Below are positions 21,951-33,396 of a DNA stretch of 64,000 nt, one piece after another; position 1 is the first letter of the stretch; every line of letters begins with the position of its first letter. The notes beneath the pieces are model-generated. The model made no database searches and was not told the origin of the DNA. It worked only from the letters and a program-made list of their open reading frames with translations. The translations under genes were made by a program, and so were the position numbers. Source of the DNA: Phylloscopus collybita (Eukaryota; Chordata; Aves; Passeriformes; Phylloscopidae); NCBI GenBank assembly GCA_027886175.1, contig JAJNNQ010000024.1:5502001-5566000 (forward strand), written 5' to 3'.

Positions 21951-24665
21951 AGAGGCAGAGATACCTGTAGGGACGCACAGAGGGAGAGAAGCAGAGATAC
22001 ACCGGGAACCCTGAGGAGCACAGTGGGGTTTGTTGTTCTTGTTTCATCTGTTTCAGTGTCTGTGCTTTGGCACCGTGGCTGAGCTCTGCCCAGCCAGCAG
22101 GAGCAGGAAGGTCCAAGGCTTCTTCCAGTACCTGTGGGAACGTACCCCCTCACCCCAATGGACAGAGGCACTTGCTGTACATAGCGGATGTTCCTCTTGG
22201 ACCAATTTGATTCACATCAGTTGCTGTTACTTTTTTATCTTTTTTTTTTTTTTTTTGGTCACTCAAAGAACTGTAGACTTTCCATGCCTTCCACACAATG
22301 TGGAGTTCCCAGGGGGTAGCTGCTCCTGGGATGACCTCTTTGGAAGTAAATGTATATGTTTTCCAAAACAGACTGTTTTTCCTTCTCGGATTCAGTGCCA
22401 CAGTGAAGAAGGTCTTTTCCCAAGGTGCACTGAGCTAGCTTCTCCCTCTTCCAAAACAGACAAAGCCAGGTCTGTCCCCAGAGGGGTTAACTGGGCTGTC
22501 CGTCAAGAGGTCCATTTCAAAGACTGGCTGTAGCCTCAGCATATTCTTGCCTCCATCTTACTTGTTTTCTCAGGAGGGAGCAATTCACCTTTTGGGAGTG
22601 TTCCCAGGTCTTGGAGAGACTGAATATTGAGCGTGCATGTGGTCAGGACAAATGCAGTTTAGTTTGTCTCAAGGAACCGCAGGGGGAAAAGGAAGGACAC
22701 CTGAAAGCCCTGACTATATTTTAAGTAAAGAGGGTCCTTGTATTGTCTCACCAGAGTCATGCTCCTCCCTGGTGTCCATGCTGCCATCTCTGATGAGGCA
22801 GATCTCCTCTGTGCCCCAGTCATTTGGGAATGGGAGGCTTAATCCAGTCTCTGAAGGCTTCAACATGACCAAAGTAATAACTCTAGGAAGGAGGGAAAGG
22901 AGAAGGTCCATGGGTCAGGTTCACAGTCCCTGGATGGTTCAGCCAAGGAGCCCAGTAGCAAACATGCCACGTAGTGAGGATGTGCAGTTAACCACCATGT
23001 CTCATGAGTTTTCCTGTGGCTGCACTACTCCCCAGTGTGAGCCTGGACAAAGCAAGGGGCCTGCAGCACATCAGCACCTTGGGGACTTCCCGTTCCCCTT
23101 GGCCGAGAGAAAATTTCCCCCTGCGTGTATGTGCATCTGCCATTTGTTTCTGAGACTTTGGGAAGAGAATCCATTTCTCCATAAGCTCCCCCTCCTGGTA
23201 AAGCCAGCTCTTGTAAGAGTCACTGTGGCAGGAAATGCTGTTCTTTCTGTGAAAGATATGGCTCCCGTGAACCAAACCAGGGCTCTCGCCACCTGGGGCA
23301 CCCGACCTCCTGCACCCCCCAATGCCAAGAACCCCTGCCCTGTCCTGTGGAGGAAACCGCCTCCTCCCCCCGTAAGCGTTACGTCTGGCGGAAGAACGTC
23401 TTTGCCAAAAATGGCCTTTTGTTGTCTTCCTTGATGTCTTCCTGGCAAATCCGGCCATTTCTTTTCTTGCAGCACGGCTGAAGCCAAGCGGGGGCGGACG
23501 GGCGCAGTTGCAAGACCCGCCCTGCCTCACGTGTGAGAGGTGCCATACCCACAGCCCTTGTCCTCTCCGGAGGGTCGGACTGCTCTTTGGGAGCAGAGGG
23601 GACCTCAGCAGATGCTCTGTAGCACTAAGTCAGTTTAGACCCTGATGCCTTGACGTTTCAGAGGTGGTGAAGCTTCAGCTAGATCTGCACCGTGAAGCCT
23701 TGCTCCTGCCTGGGAGAGGAGCCACGTGCCCGCAGATCGTCCCGTGCTAAGGTGTTTGAAGTTGGCCACCTCTGCACCTCCACCAGAACAGCACTGGTGT
23801 CTTCTTCTGCTGGGAAGCCCCAGTTTCACTCATCCCTCTGTGAAGTCTGCCTCCTCGAGAGTAACTGCTTCCTGGCCCCAGCACACGCATAAAATCACAC
23901 TCCTGTATCTGTTTGTATCGCACACCCGCACACTTGTCTTCCCTTTCTGGCTAAGACGTCTGCAAAGAGAGGAGTGGGATGAGAAGTGAATGGAAGTGAA
24001 GAATCGAGGTGCAAACAGCTGCAGCCAGTGGGTATTGTTTCCTAACTGCTATCTCCTGTACGTACTGTTCCCGGGCAGGAACCAAGACTCACTTCAGCTT
24101 TAAAGAAGAAGAGAAAATGAAGTCAGCAGGAGCCGTTCTTTCCCAGGATAGCTCTGCTCTGCACCTGAGTCCTGCTCCTCCTCGCCAAGCTGTCTTCCCC
24201 AGAGCAGGGCTCTCCTGGAGGCCTGCCCCATGGCCCTGCCCCACTGGGTGCACGGGGTCCCTTTCCAGCCCTGCGGTTCCTGCACAGAGCCCAGGCTTTC
24301 CTGGGAAGTGGCTCCCTCGGTGGTCCCTGAATGTACCTTGCTGGTGACGTTTCTCCATTGCTCTGGCAGTGTGTTGCCCAGTCTCAAACTTCTCTCAGTT
24401 TTTATAAGGCAGACTGTTCCTGTTAAAAGTTTTAACACAAAGCTTTTCAAACCACTCTCTCTGCGGTAACTTTCTGTAATGAACCCAAGAAGAAAGAGAG
24501 AGACCCTGTCCATGCATGATGTGGAAAAATGTTTGGGATTTTTAACAAAAGAAAAAAGTGGGAAAAAAAAAAAAAACCAACAAAAACTTTGTACTATGTT
24601 GCACTAAAACATGTTTTATACAACACACCCAACAGCTGTAGTAAACTGTGTTGAAATTGTGAATC
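21951..24665 (+). other. IGSF3: IGSF3 3' untranslated region (end approximate)
   Basis: The sequence after the TAA continues without a recognisable splice donor, carries T-rich (22231-22257) and A-rich (24554-24577) runs, and no AATAAA is visible. The best candidate end is the variant signal AGTAAA at 24640-24645, followed by the T/GT-rich GGTTTTTGTC, which would place cleavage near 24665. A 265-codon open frame (22637-23434) within it has no recognisable domain and is treated as chance. RNA-seq or 3'-end reads would settle the true end. Confidence 0.6.
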
Positions 24666-25283
24666 CTATTGCTGGTTTTTGTCAGATCTGGGCTTTTATT
24701 ATTGCCTTTATGTGCACTCACAGCATAAAGGTCTGCTGAGGCCCTCCTCTTGGGAACCCTCTCCCTCTGCCCCTACTCCTTGATGCAATAACTTCTCTCC
24801 CTACCATTTGGTAGCACATGTCCTCTCTCTTGCAGCTGGAGCTTGCAGACACTTGGCACCTCTGATTTCATACCCCATCCATCCTTCAACCTACGTCATA
24901 ATAGAATACAACATTTAACAGAGGCCTGTCAGGTCTTCTTATTGAATGGGATACACTGGTTTTGAAAGTGTTCTGAAAACAGTAAAAGTACTTTGCTGTG
25001 TTATAGTCTGGATTTGAAGAAAAACCTTATTTTAATAGAATTATGCATAGCAAATGTTAAACAAATTACCTTTAGTAGCTTTGATGAAAGCAGAATATAG
25101 TTCACTGCAGAAGCTGATGTAAAATGCAACCTGTTAATTCTCGTTACCTGCTTTTGCTTTAAGTAAGGATTTGGTCAGGAGTCTTGAATTCCCACATTCA
25201 CTTGAAATAGGGAAGTAGCACGATGCATTCAGAAGTGGTGTGGAATTGGGTAAAATGGGTTGATCACACAGCTTTAAGGTCAG
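24666..25283. other. Tail-to-tail intergenic gap between IGSF3 and ADPRH
   Basis: About 0.6 kb separates the inferred 3' ends of the two convergent genes. It is AT-rich in its right half and contains no exon, repeat or canonical AATAAA for the IGSF3 strand. If IGSF3 uses a more distal site, the two 3'UTRs could overlap. Confidence 0.55.
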
Positions 25284-25284
25284 G

Positions 25285-25747
25285 TTTGGTGGTTTTTTCC
25301 ACATTTATTTGAAACAAAAAATATCCTCTGCTAAAATAATTTTAGAAGAAAGCTCTCTTGTCCCCAGATACAATGGGCTGCTTGTGGCCCCTGCTCCCCT
25401 CGTAGGGGCAGGATGCTGGTTTGGGGCAGCCTGAGTGGGGTTTGCTGCTTGTCCTGCTGCTGCAGCGTGACCAATAGGGCTGCAGTGGGTGCTCCTGCTC
25501 CTCTTGAGGACCAGACAATGTGCAGCCACCCTGCAGCACAGGAGGGATGTCTCGGGGGACCACTGTGTGTTCCCATCAAACCAGCACTGAGGTGGCCTCC
25601 CCACTGAAGCCAACACACAGAGAAAAGGCAGGTCTGGCTCTGGCTTACATTCACCAGATTTAATCCGGGCGGGCTTGCAAACCAAGCGAGAGAGCACGGA
25701 ACAGCCAGTGGGTAAGCGTGCCTGTGGGGTGCCCTGCCATCTCCTGC
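25285..25747 (-). other. ADPRH: ADPRH 3' untranslated region
   Basis: This 0.46-kb stretch runs from the stop codon at 25748-25750 to the expected cleavage point after AATAAA. No splice donor follows the stop. Open frames across it are extensions or shadows without domain content. Confidence 0.65.
25304..25309 (-). terminator. ADPRH: ADPRH polyadenylation signal (AATAAA)
   Basis: TTTATT on the + strand reads AATAAA on the ADPRH strand, about 440 bp after the ADPRH stop codon. Cleavage is expected 10-30 bp further, near 25285. Confidence 0.7.
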
Positions 25748-26135
25748 CTAGAGGATGCTGTACAAACCCCTGGCTACCTTCTCCAGGCGGTCCTTGTACT
25801 CCAGGTGGGCGTAGAGGGAGGGAGGAACCCCTCGGAAGCCGTAAATGACGCCCCACCAGCTGGCGGCAATGGCAGCCGTGGAGTCGCTGTCGCCGCCGTG
25901 GAAGAAGGCGCGGTGAGCCAGCTCCGTCCAGGAGCCCCCCGCGCCCAGCAGGGCGTCGTAGGCGATCATGGGTGCGTCGTGCCCGCTGCTGCCCCCCCAG
26001 CCGCTGTAGCTCAGCGAGGTGTAGAACGAGTCCCTCTCTTCCACGCCGTACTGGGGCGGGAACTTGGGCGAGGAGACGCCGTCCGAGATGCCTCTCTCCG
26101 CCAGGTATTTTTTCCACTGCTCTTCGAAGTAAGAC
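25748..26135 (-). CDS. ADPRH: ADPRH exon 4 (terminal): C-terminal half of the ARH fold
   Basis: The terminal exon of [protein ADP-ribosylarginine] hydrolase (ARH1) begins after TTTGGCAG on the - strand, completing the TGG codon split with exon 3, and ends at TAG (25748-25750). It encodes [19 protein letters not shown] and onward through [31 protein letters not shown], and [20 protein letters not shown]. The GGDSDST block supplies the second set of metal-binding aspartates of the Mg2+-dependent ARH fold, and the [11 protein letters not shown] block lines the ADP-ribose pocket; both are intact. The protein ends [12 protein letters not shown], about ten residues short of the human C-terminus (which has a small polar tail), otherwise collinear. 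The enzyme hydrolyses the N-glycosidic bond between arginine and ADP-ribose, reversing arginine-specific mono-ADP-ribosylation. Confidence 0.95.
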
Positions 26136-26789
26136 CTGCCAAAGAAGAGGGGATGGAGCGGCTGAAAGTTGTCCCAGGGCCAGCGGAAGACGCGCCACGT
26201 CAAGAGCCCGGAGCAAAGGCTGAACAAAACGGTGGGCGGCCCCCATTTGTCAAAACTGGGGGCATAATTTACAGTAAGAGGCATGAGGACATGTTTCAGT
26301 GAGTTAGATTTCCCCTCCCTCCAACCACGTGAGAGAAGGCAGCCCAGCACCTGCAGGATTCAAAGGCTCAGAGTGAGAACTGAGTCATCCTCCCAAATTC
26401 AGAGCAGCTTTACCTCTGTGTGTGCCCCTGCACACAGAGGTGCAGTGAATATGCAGATTTGGTTATAACTTTCAAACTGAGCTCAGCCCTAAGCTTGATG
26501 CTGTTCCCCAGCCCTGCTGGCCATCTTTCATAAGACCACAGTTGCATGAGATGACAAGTCTACCCACTTCATACTGGATCCAAAAAATGGTCATAAGTAC
26601 ATGACCCAAACACAGCCTGCCTTTTTTTTTACCCCCAAGTAAAGGTATTCTGAATTGATTTGATCCTGTGGCAAGTTGTGCTGCCCTAGGAGTTTACCAT
26701 AACGTGATGACTGAAACTTGGGTTACGAGCAGAGCTCGCCACGTCGTACGGGGGCTTTAAGAAACGGCGGTGCAGGGAGTGCAGCTCAC
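26136..26789 (-). other. ADPRH: ADPRH intron 3
   Basis: A 654-bp phase-2 intron, from donor TG|GTGAGC to acceptor TTTGGCAG on the - strand. No repeats or exons seen. Confidence 0.9.
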
Positions 26790-27150
26790 CATTGCTCCAT
26801 GTTCTCCTCCACAAAGAATCGGGACTCCTGCACGTAGGCTTTTGCCCGTGGCAGCACCTCCATCAGCCCCTTCCCCCAGGCCATGGGGGGCACGTTGTTC
26901 ACTGCGTAAGCCGTGAAGAGGGCTGAGGCCAGGGCCCCCAGGTAGCCGGTGGGGTGGTGGTGGGTCATGCGGCCGCTCTCGATGCTGACTTGGAGCAGGG
27001 TGTCCAGCTGGGCGGGGCGGTAGAAGCGCAGCCCGATGCACATGGCGCGCATGGCGGCCCCGCAGCCGCCCGCCCGCCGGCTGAAGGGGATCCGCCAGCC
27101 GTCCGGCCGCCCCGGATCCAGCTTCCTGGTGCTCTCCAGAGACATGGCAC
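26790..27150 (-). CDS. ADPRH: ADPRH exon 3: central ARH domain
   Basis: This 361-bp exon starts after CTGTCTCCAG on the - strand (phase 1) and ends at the split tryptophan codon before GTGAGC (phase 2). It encodes [14 protein letters not shown], the glycine-rich [16 protein letters not shown] motif, [18 protein letters not shown], and ends [10 protein letters not shown]. These blocks match human ARH1 almost residue for residue, and the GGCGAAMR and [15 protein letters not shown] segments are family hallmarks near the active site. Relative to human, the start of the exon is a few residues shorter (AMSLESTR against a longer linker). No stop or frame break is present. Confidence 0.95.
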
Positions 27151-30100
27151 CTGGAGACAGGGGCCACCAAGCCCCAGGGAAAGGAGAAACAGAAACGTCA
27201 GCAGGAGGTAGCTTGGGAACAAGGGGAGGACAGGCAGGGCAGTGGGGAAAAAAGCATCGCTCTGCATAACGGATTGGAGCTTCCTTTTAAAATCATACGT
27301 TGTCTGCTCATATACATATTCTGCCTTAAACTGCTGGAGCATCCTGTGTCCTCCCCAGCAGACCTGATAATTTTTGTTTGTGAAAATAATTAAAAGGTCT
27401 AGGGGGTAGGAAACACTTCACTGCTCATTTACTGACATGGTTTGTATTTACATTTTGTGTTATCCGTAAAACACACATACTAATAGATATACACATATAC
27501 CTAGATATCTCTCTCTCTGTAAACAGAAAAGTTTGTAGGATCTCTGACACAAGGCAAGTCTAGGTAACTGCTTTTTCACAGGACTTCTAAAGGCAGAGAG
27601 CCCATAAGCTCCTCAGGAATCCTTCCCATTGCCTCACTAATAGAAAATACACTGACAGAAAATGTTTTCCAGCTCTCCCTTGCTGCAGTTTAAGTTTGTC
27701 AGAAAGCCTTGAGTGTAGCACCTCACCTCAACACAGTCTGCATAACTGGCTTTACTGTACTCGTCTTCCATAAGCTGAAGAGCAGCTGTACTAGGTGAGA
27801 CCAAAGGTTTGTCCAGCTCACTAGTTCGTCTCCAAACACTTCCACTAAAGGGTAACTGCAAAAAGGCTGTAAGAAATGAGGCAAGCCCACCTCCACCTCT
27901 TTCATATTTTTGCTATTTACTTTTTAAAGAAATTATTCTGCTCCTTTCAGTGCTGCTTCTTCAGATTAATACTTTTAGTGCAACACATTCATAGGACAAA
28001 GAAAACACCCAAATTTCAGAGCCCAGCCAGCTTCCCCAGCCAAAACAGTGAAATGTTTTGAGAGCTAAACCCAAATGCTTGTGTGTAAAGAAGAAACAGG
28101 TTTGGAACATTGCATTATCTTTGATTCTCTTCTACCTTGTTTTTTTTTTCTCCAGTCTTCTTTTCTGGTCTGATCTAAAACACTTCTTTTCCAGCAGGAA
28201 GGTAAATCAAGGCAGGTTTCAAGCAGCTTCATTTAAGTTTTAATGTGTTGGACAATGGCAAAGACTAACCCCAGAGTGTCCAGTCCTCTCTCAGACACAC
28301 AGGGTAACAGCAGCAGCTGGCTGTAACCATACCCCCAAAACCAGACTGTTGCTCCTACACTTTGTTCCCTCACTGGGACAGGTAGCTGATGAACTTGCAG
28401 GTGCTCTGTTACTTCAGAAGTCAAAATAAATAGAATAGCAAGGAGAAAGCCTGGTCAAGCAATTTCACCTCACTTTGGTGCAACTCAGTCACCATGATCT
28501 GTGACCTTGCTAATCCCAGCCAGCTACTGCACTAAGTCCCCTGCAGAGCTCCTGGCTTCTGCACTTCTGTGTACATGTTTGGCAGTAGGGTTTGGTTTAT
28601 GGCAGCCTGTTTCACTTACAGCACCCTTGTAACTGCAACGTCTCCAAACCCATGCACAGCTTTAAGACTGGCTTCTGAATGTATGCTAAAAATAACCAAC
28701 AGCTGGCCACTGTTAGGAATAATGTCACAATGCTGGGCCAAGTGTCTTTAGCTCTGCTGGGACTGGTCACCACCAGCCTCTAAGTGAAGTGCCTGTGAGT
28801 CTGCTTTTAGGATGTCTCAATGCGAGAACGTGGTCAGGCCTCCAAATTTCATGTAGTTTTACTAATTCAGTGCTGGCTGCAGTGTATCAAATTTGTTAAG
28901 AGGGTTATCAGCATAATTTCCAACTTCATGATGACTAAAAAAAATGGGGGCATTTTTCTAAAAATCTCACCATACCAAGCACTGTACCCAATGCCCTGTA
29001 ACAGGGCACATTAAAATGAACGTGTCAAACAAAGCCAGGTTTTTAAAAAGCTGTGCCAACTACTCTATTTGTATATTCTGGTAAAAGAGAACTTCTTCCA
29101 GGAAAGCAGGGGGGAGGGGAGAGAGCACAGGGACTAAGGTAGCTTAAAATCAAAATCTCTATAACAAAAGCAAAGGCTACTCCTGCTAAACTTTGAGAAA
29201 AAACCATTTCTTCAGGACATGTCTGGGCAGGTTGAGACCACACACCTCAGTCCTTGGTAAAAAGTGAGATTGTCCTTGCACTAATTGCAGCTAAAATAAA
29301 AAGGAAGATGACAAGGCTTTAAATGGAAAGAAAGACCGGTTATTTTGCAATACAATTTGCTTGCAGCTTTAAGCCTGTGCATATTATTTTAGGAGATGAC
29401 TACTGATAACTTGCAAGTGGAAAAAATTGTGTCAAACAAAGCAGTGTACAACACACTCCCACGATTTATGAAGTATTACAAGTACTATCGCTCATGCTTC
29501 TAAACTGTTAAAACATTAAAACATTGGAAAGCTGATTTAGGAAGACTGAGCTGGAATCACATCAGGTCTTTTTTCAAAAACAGGTTTTAAAAAATCTGCT
29601 GTAGGGAGTTTTTGAATTAAGAAATTGTTTCGGAAATCCTTCACATCCTGGTTAGGAATCCTTTGTACTAAGAACAGGAAATTAAAAGTAACATAAGCAC
29701 GGTACTGGTCTAAGGAAAGAAGAAATACAAGGAGAAAGTAGTATGTGAATTAGGGCAACCTGAAAAAGTTTCAAGAACAGCTGGACGCAATTTTGGGGAT
29801 AGGCTTTCACTCCTCTTACCTAGACTCTTCAAGAGCACAGACAGTACCAATTGTCTGGATTGATCAGTACATATAAAAAAAGGTGAGTTAAACAAACCAC
29901 AGAGTGGTAAATTATTCCAAAGGCAGAGAACTAGGACCAAAAGACAATATTTTCTGGAGAAGTCCTGTAGTTGTACCATGAAAAAAGAAGTATGTCTATG
30001 CTTGCTTAATTCATTGGTTTTGTAATCTGCAGAGGACAATGAATTTGGGGCCGTGGCACATCACAAATAGCAACAGTGGATGTAGGGATTACCTTGTCAT

Positions 30101-32242
30101 TGAATTTCTACCCCCAGAGTTCTCTCCTGGGGCTGTGTCCCTGAGGGACCCTGCTGTGGCTGTCCTGTGACTCAGAACGTTGTGGGAATCTCTTTGTTAC
30201 TGCAGCTTTGGGTTTTCAGGTCTGAACTCCCTCGTGTGAGAATCAATTGTGACTTTCCCCCACTGTTCTAGGGAAATCTCTTCTGTGTTGGGCAAAAGTT
30301 CCAACAGCAACTTTCCATTCTCAGCCCTCAGGGCTGCAATTCCCCGGTGAGTGCTTAGGCCGGAACAGAACCACCATGGGTTATGTTCTCAGTTAAAATC
30401 CACTTATTCTGAACTGCCAAAAGAAGTTACTGGCATGCAACTTTTATCATTAGGACCTATCAATATGGCATGGAGACTCCAGACTGCAGGCAGCTTTTCA
30501 GGGTATGGATTAGGTATTCCCTTCAGTGGGAATTAAACTGCTAAGGGTCAGGATTTAAATTCTCAGAGCTGAATGCCTTTCCTGTAGCTGCAGCAGGAGC
30601 AGTTCTTACTAAGATGTTAAACTGTCTTTGGACCCACTAAGCAATGTGCACTTCTTTTTTTACCTTGATAATCTGACCTTTCCTTGTCACTCCTCTTAAT
30701 GTCCAGAGCAAGTTTGCTTTCAAATTCTTCACTTCCAAATGGGAACTTCTTTTGGGCATATTGCAGCTCATTTTAGTCACAGAAGGAATGCCATAGGTGT
30801 CCTGTTATCCTTAGATATTATTTACTAGAATTTAAATTTTAGGTTCTTCTCCTTTCCATCTTAGGTTTTAGTCACCAAGGTTAGAGAGTGAAATTCCTTC
30901 CAGGGGCTGTCTCACTGCCAGCTGTGGTTAGGTCCACCTTGGCTGGGGGAACTAAACTATGCTGCTTCACCAAAACTGCAGTGAAATCTCTTGGAAGTTT
31001 GATCTGCCAACTTCAGCTGTCCTGACAAGCATCATTACCCCTTCCTAAATATTTTATTAATTAGACCACTCCAACAACTGGGAATATGGGTGTTAAAAGA
31101 TTGATAGTTTAGCTCTTTACACAAGGACAGGAGCCTGCTGTGGAAAGGTAGGCAGAATAAATTCCTGTTCAGGTTTCCAGCCTGGTTTATTTTGGAAATG
31201 CACAGCTCCAATACACTATGCTCAGTGGCAAGATTTGGCCTTTCCCATGTTTAATGTCAAGACAGAACACTCTTGACATACTCTGGCCACTCCAAATAAG
31301 CACATCTAAGCATACATACATTTTCAATATAAACTTTGCACAGGACTGCTGAATTTGAGTGTTTCCTGGATACTTCACGCTCCCTGTGCTGGTCAAATTA
31401 GAGGCCCAGCCTAAGCAGCTCCAATTTAAATGTAATCCAAGCATCCAGAAGAGCCTGGGCCATGAGCACAGAGACAGATGGAACCCTCAGGGAAGAGCTG
31501 GGTCAGGAGGGCTGGGTGAACTAGGAACCACAGGGATGTGTTGTACATATCTTGGCTACTGTAGCCTGTCAAGGTGCCCTTCCTGAATACGGCCAGGCCC
31601 ACTGCTTGTGGCACGAACTCAGCACCACTGTGTCTATGCAGAGAAAAGAGAGATGATGGAAGTACAGGGGTCAGAAAAGAAGATTGTGGCCTGACTGTCC
31701 TGTCACATGCAGAGCTAGCCACAAACAGACTTTGGGTTTAATAAATGTAATTACTCCAAGCAAGGATCTTTGTGCCTTTAACTATATTTTACATGTCATT
31801 TGTTGCGTTTCTGATGAGAAGTTCTGTATTAATTCTTGATTTAAATATGTTGCTTTAACACAGCATCTCAGGATGTGCATTGCACATGTTGAATGTGCAT
31901 TTTTTATCCACTGAATGTAGGAATCCCAAGTGCCATCACCCTTCCTGAGCTGAGGCTAGGCCTCTAACACACCCATAAGAATGTTTTGTAAATGTGGGCA
32001 AAACAGTATCTTTTGCATCTAGTTCAGAGAAGCCCAAACCACTTCAGCTTGCCTTATTCTGTTCTCTTTAGCTCATCCTGAAACAGGTGCTGAGTGTGGA
32101 ACACTTTTATCTTTACGTGAAACACAGCTGACACACTAAACAGCCAAAAGCAGAGCCGGGGCCAGCCCCAGCTCCAAGCTGCAGGAGGGACATGAGTGAC
32201 AGCACAGCTCTACCCAGACAGCAGGATGAAGGGGTTAGTTAC
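27151..32242 (-). other. ADPRH: ADPRH intron 2
   Basis: A 5.1-kb phase-1 intron, donor G|GTAACTAA and acceptor CTGTCTCCAG on the - strand. It is AT-richer than the exons, with A/T runs and a short ATATAC-rich tract (27476-27515), but no CR1 fragment, exon or other gene was recognised in it. Confidence 0.85.
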
Positions 32243-32589
32243 CTGGAGCTCTGCCCTCCATGTCATTCATGCACTCCTTGTAGTTCTTTGCAAGCAGAGT
32301 GTAGAGATGTGGTAAGCTTGGGTTTTTCCCAGCAGCTACCAGGGCTTCGGCCGTAGCCAAGTGCATCACGGTGTCGTCGCTGACTCTCCAGCCTTGGATG
32401 CTGACATTGCCCAGTCCCCCCATCTCTGCCAGCTCCTTGTGGATGACTGGGCCACTCGTCTGGAACTCCCATCTCCCGTTGTAATATCCCAGCGTGTCAC
32501 CAAGTGCACTCAGCACTATGGATGCCACGTAGTTTTCCACCTCCTTAGGACACATTTTTTGTCCCACGACTAATTCAATGTAGAAGACA
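32243..32589 (-). CDS. ADPRH: ADPRH exon 2: N-terminal ARH domain with first metal site
   Basis: This 347-bp exon follows an extremely T-rich tract and TTTTTCATAG on the - strand. It contains the canonical methionine (ATG 32544-32546, with A at -3), then [30 protein letters not shown], and [17 protein letters not shown], matching human ARH1 from its start. SDD is the paired metal-binding aspartate motif essential for catalysis. It ends MEGRAPG at a phase-1 donor. Eleven codons upstream of the canonical methionine ([11 protein letters not shown]) are open and join in frame to exon 1, so two products are possible: a soluble ARH1 from this methionine, and a longer form with a membrane-like N-terminus. 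One N-glycosylation sequon (NVS) is visible just before WRVSDD. Confidence 0.95.
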
Positions 32590-32600
32590 CTATGAAAAAG

Positions 32601-32633
<33 letters not shown>

Positions 32634-33396
32634 AGAATGAGAATTAAATCTTTCCCAGTTTAGTATGGGCTTGTCCATCAACAGAACATCCAATGTATTA
32701 TTAGGAGTCTTTAACACTTTTAAAGTAACCATCTACAGAACATTCAACATACAACTAGGAGTCACAGAGTTCCACCCACATCACTACTAAGCTCCAGCAG
32801 GCGGGATACCCTGCCTGGCACCTGAGTCTCACTCAGAGGATGGATTTCTTCACAGCACCGTGGATAAGTGTGTGGCACCTCCCGGGCCGGGAGCACCTGG
32901 AGATGTCCTGCTGGGACGCTGCCAGCAGCCCAGGATAATGCTGCATATCGTACCCAGCTCAAATACCAAGAACGAAGGGTAGGACTGCTGAATCATGTGC
33001 AGAATTTGACCACAACCACGTTCTCCACCTTTTTGAGTGCATGAGTAAGCTCAGACCAGCAGTCAGCAGCTTTTGTACCCTGGGGTAAGGCGGGGCTGCC
33101 CCTCAGGGGTACAAAGTACGGGGGTACGGGGTGAGGCTTGGCTGACCTGCTCAGCTTCGGCAGGGCCGGGCAATGGCCCTGGTGATACCTGGCCCTGCTC
33201 CTCGGGCAGGCTGCAACCGCGGGTGCTCAGCCGGGCAGCGCTCCCGCCCCGCGGCTCCCTCAGCCATGAAATACCAACCGCGCCCTCCCCCAAAACCCTC
33301 CCCCGAGCCAGGGCTCGCTTCTCCTTTTCGCTGGTGAGAAGCGGAAGCGGCGGAGGCCGGCGGGCCCGCCCGAGCCGGGGCCCCGCGGCTACTTAC
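32590..33396 (-). other. ADPRH: ADPRH intron 1, with a long A/T tract at its 3' splice site
   Basis: An 807-bp phase-2 intron from GTAAGTAG (strong donor match) to TTTTTCATAG on the - strand. Positions 32595-32632 are almost pure A on the + strand (interrupted by two G), giving an unbroken polypyrimidine tract of about 38 nt next to the acceptor. Reads across this homopolymer may vary in length. The left end of the CpG island covers its right part. Confidence 0.85.

Noticed and set aside
22637..23434. 265-codon open frame on the + strand
   Set aside because: It lies inside the inferred IGSF3 3'UTR, has no recognisable domain, signal or conserved motif, and is overlapped by long frames on the other strand; best explained by chance in moderately GC-rich DNA.
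26136..26350. Extension of the ADPRH terminal exon frame to an ATG at 26350
   Set aside because: The sequence before 26135 does not match ARH1, and the split TGG codon with exon 3 fixes the splice site.
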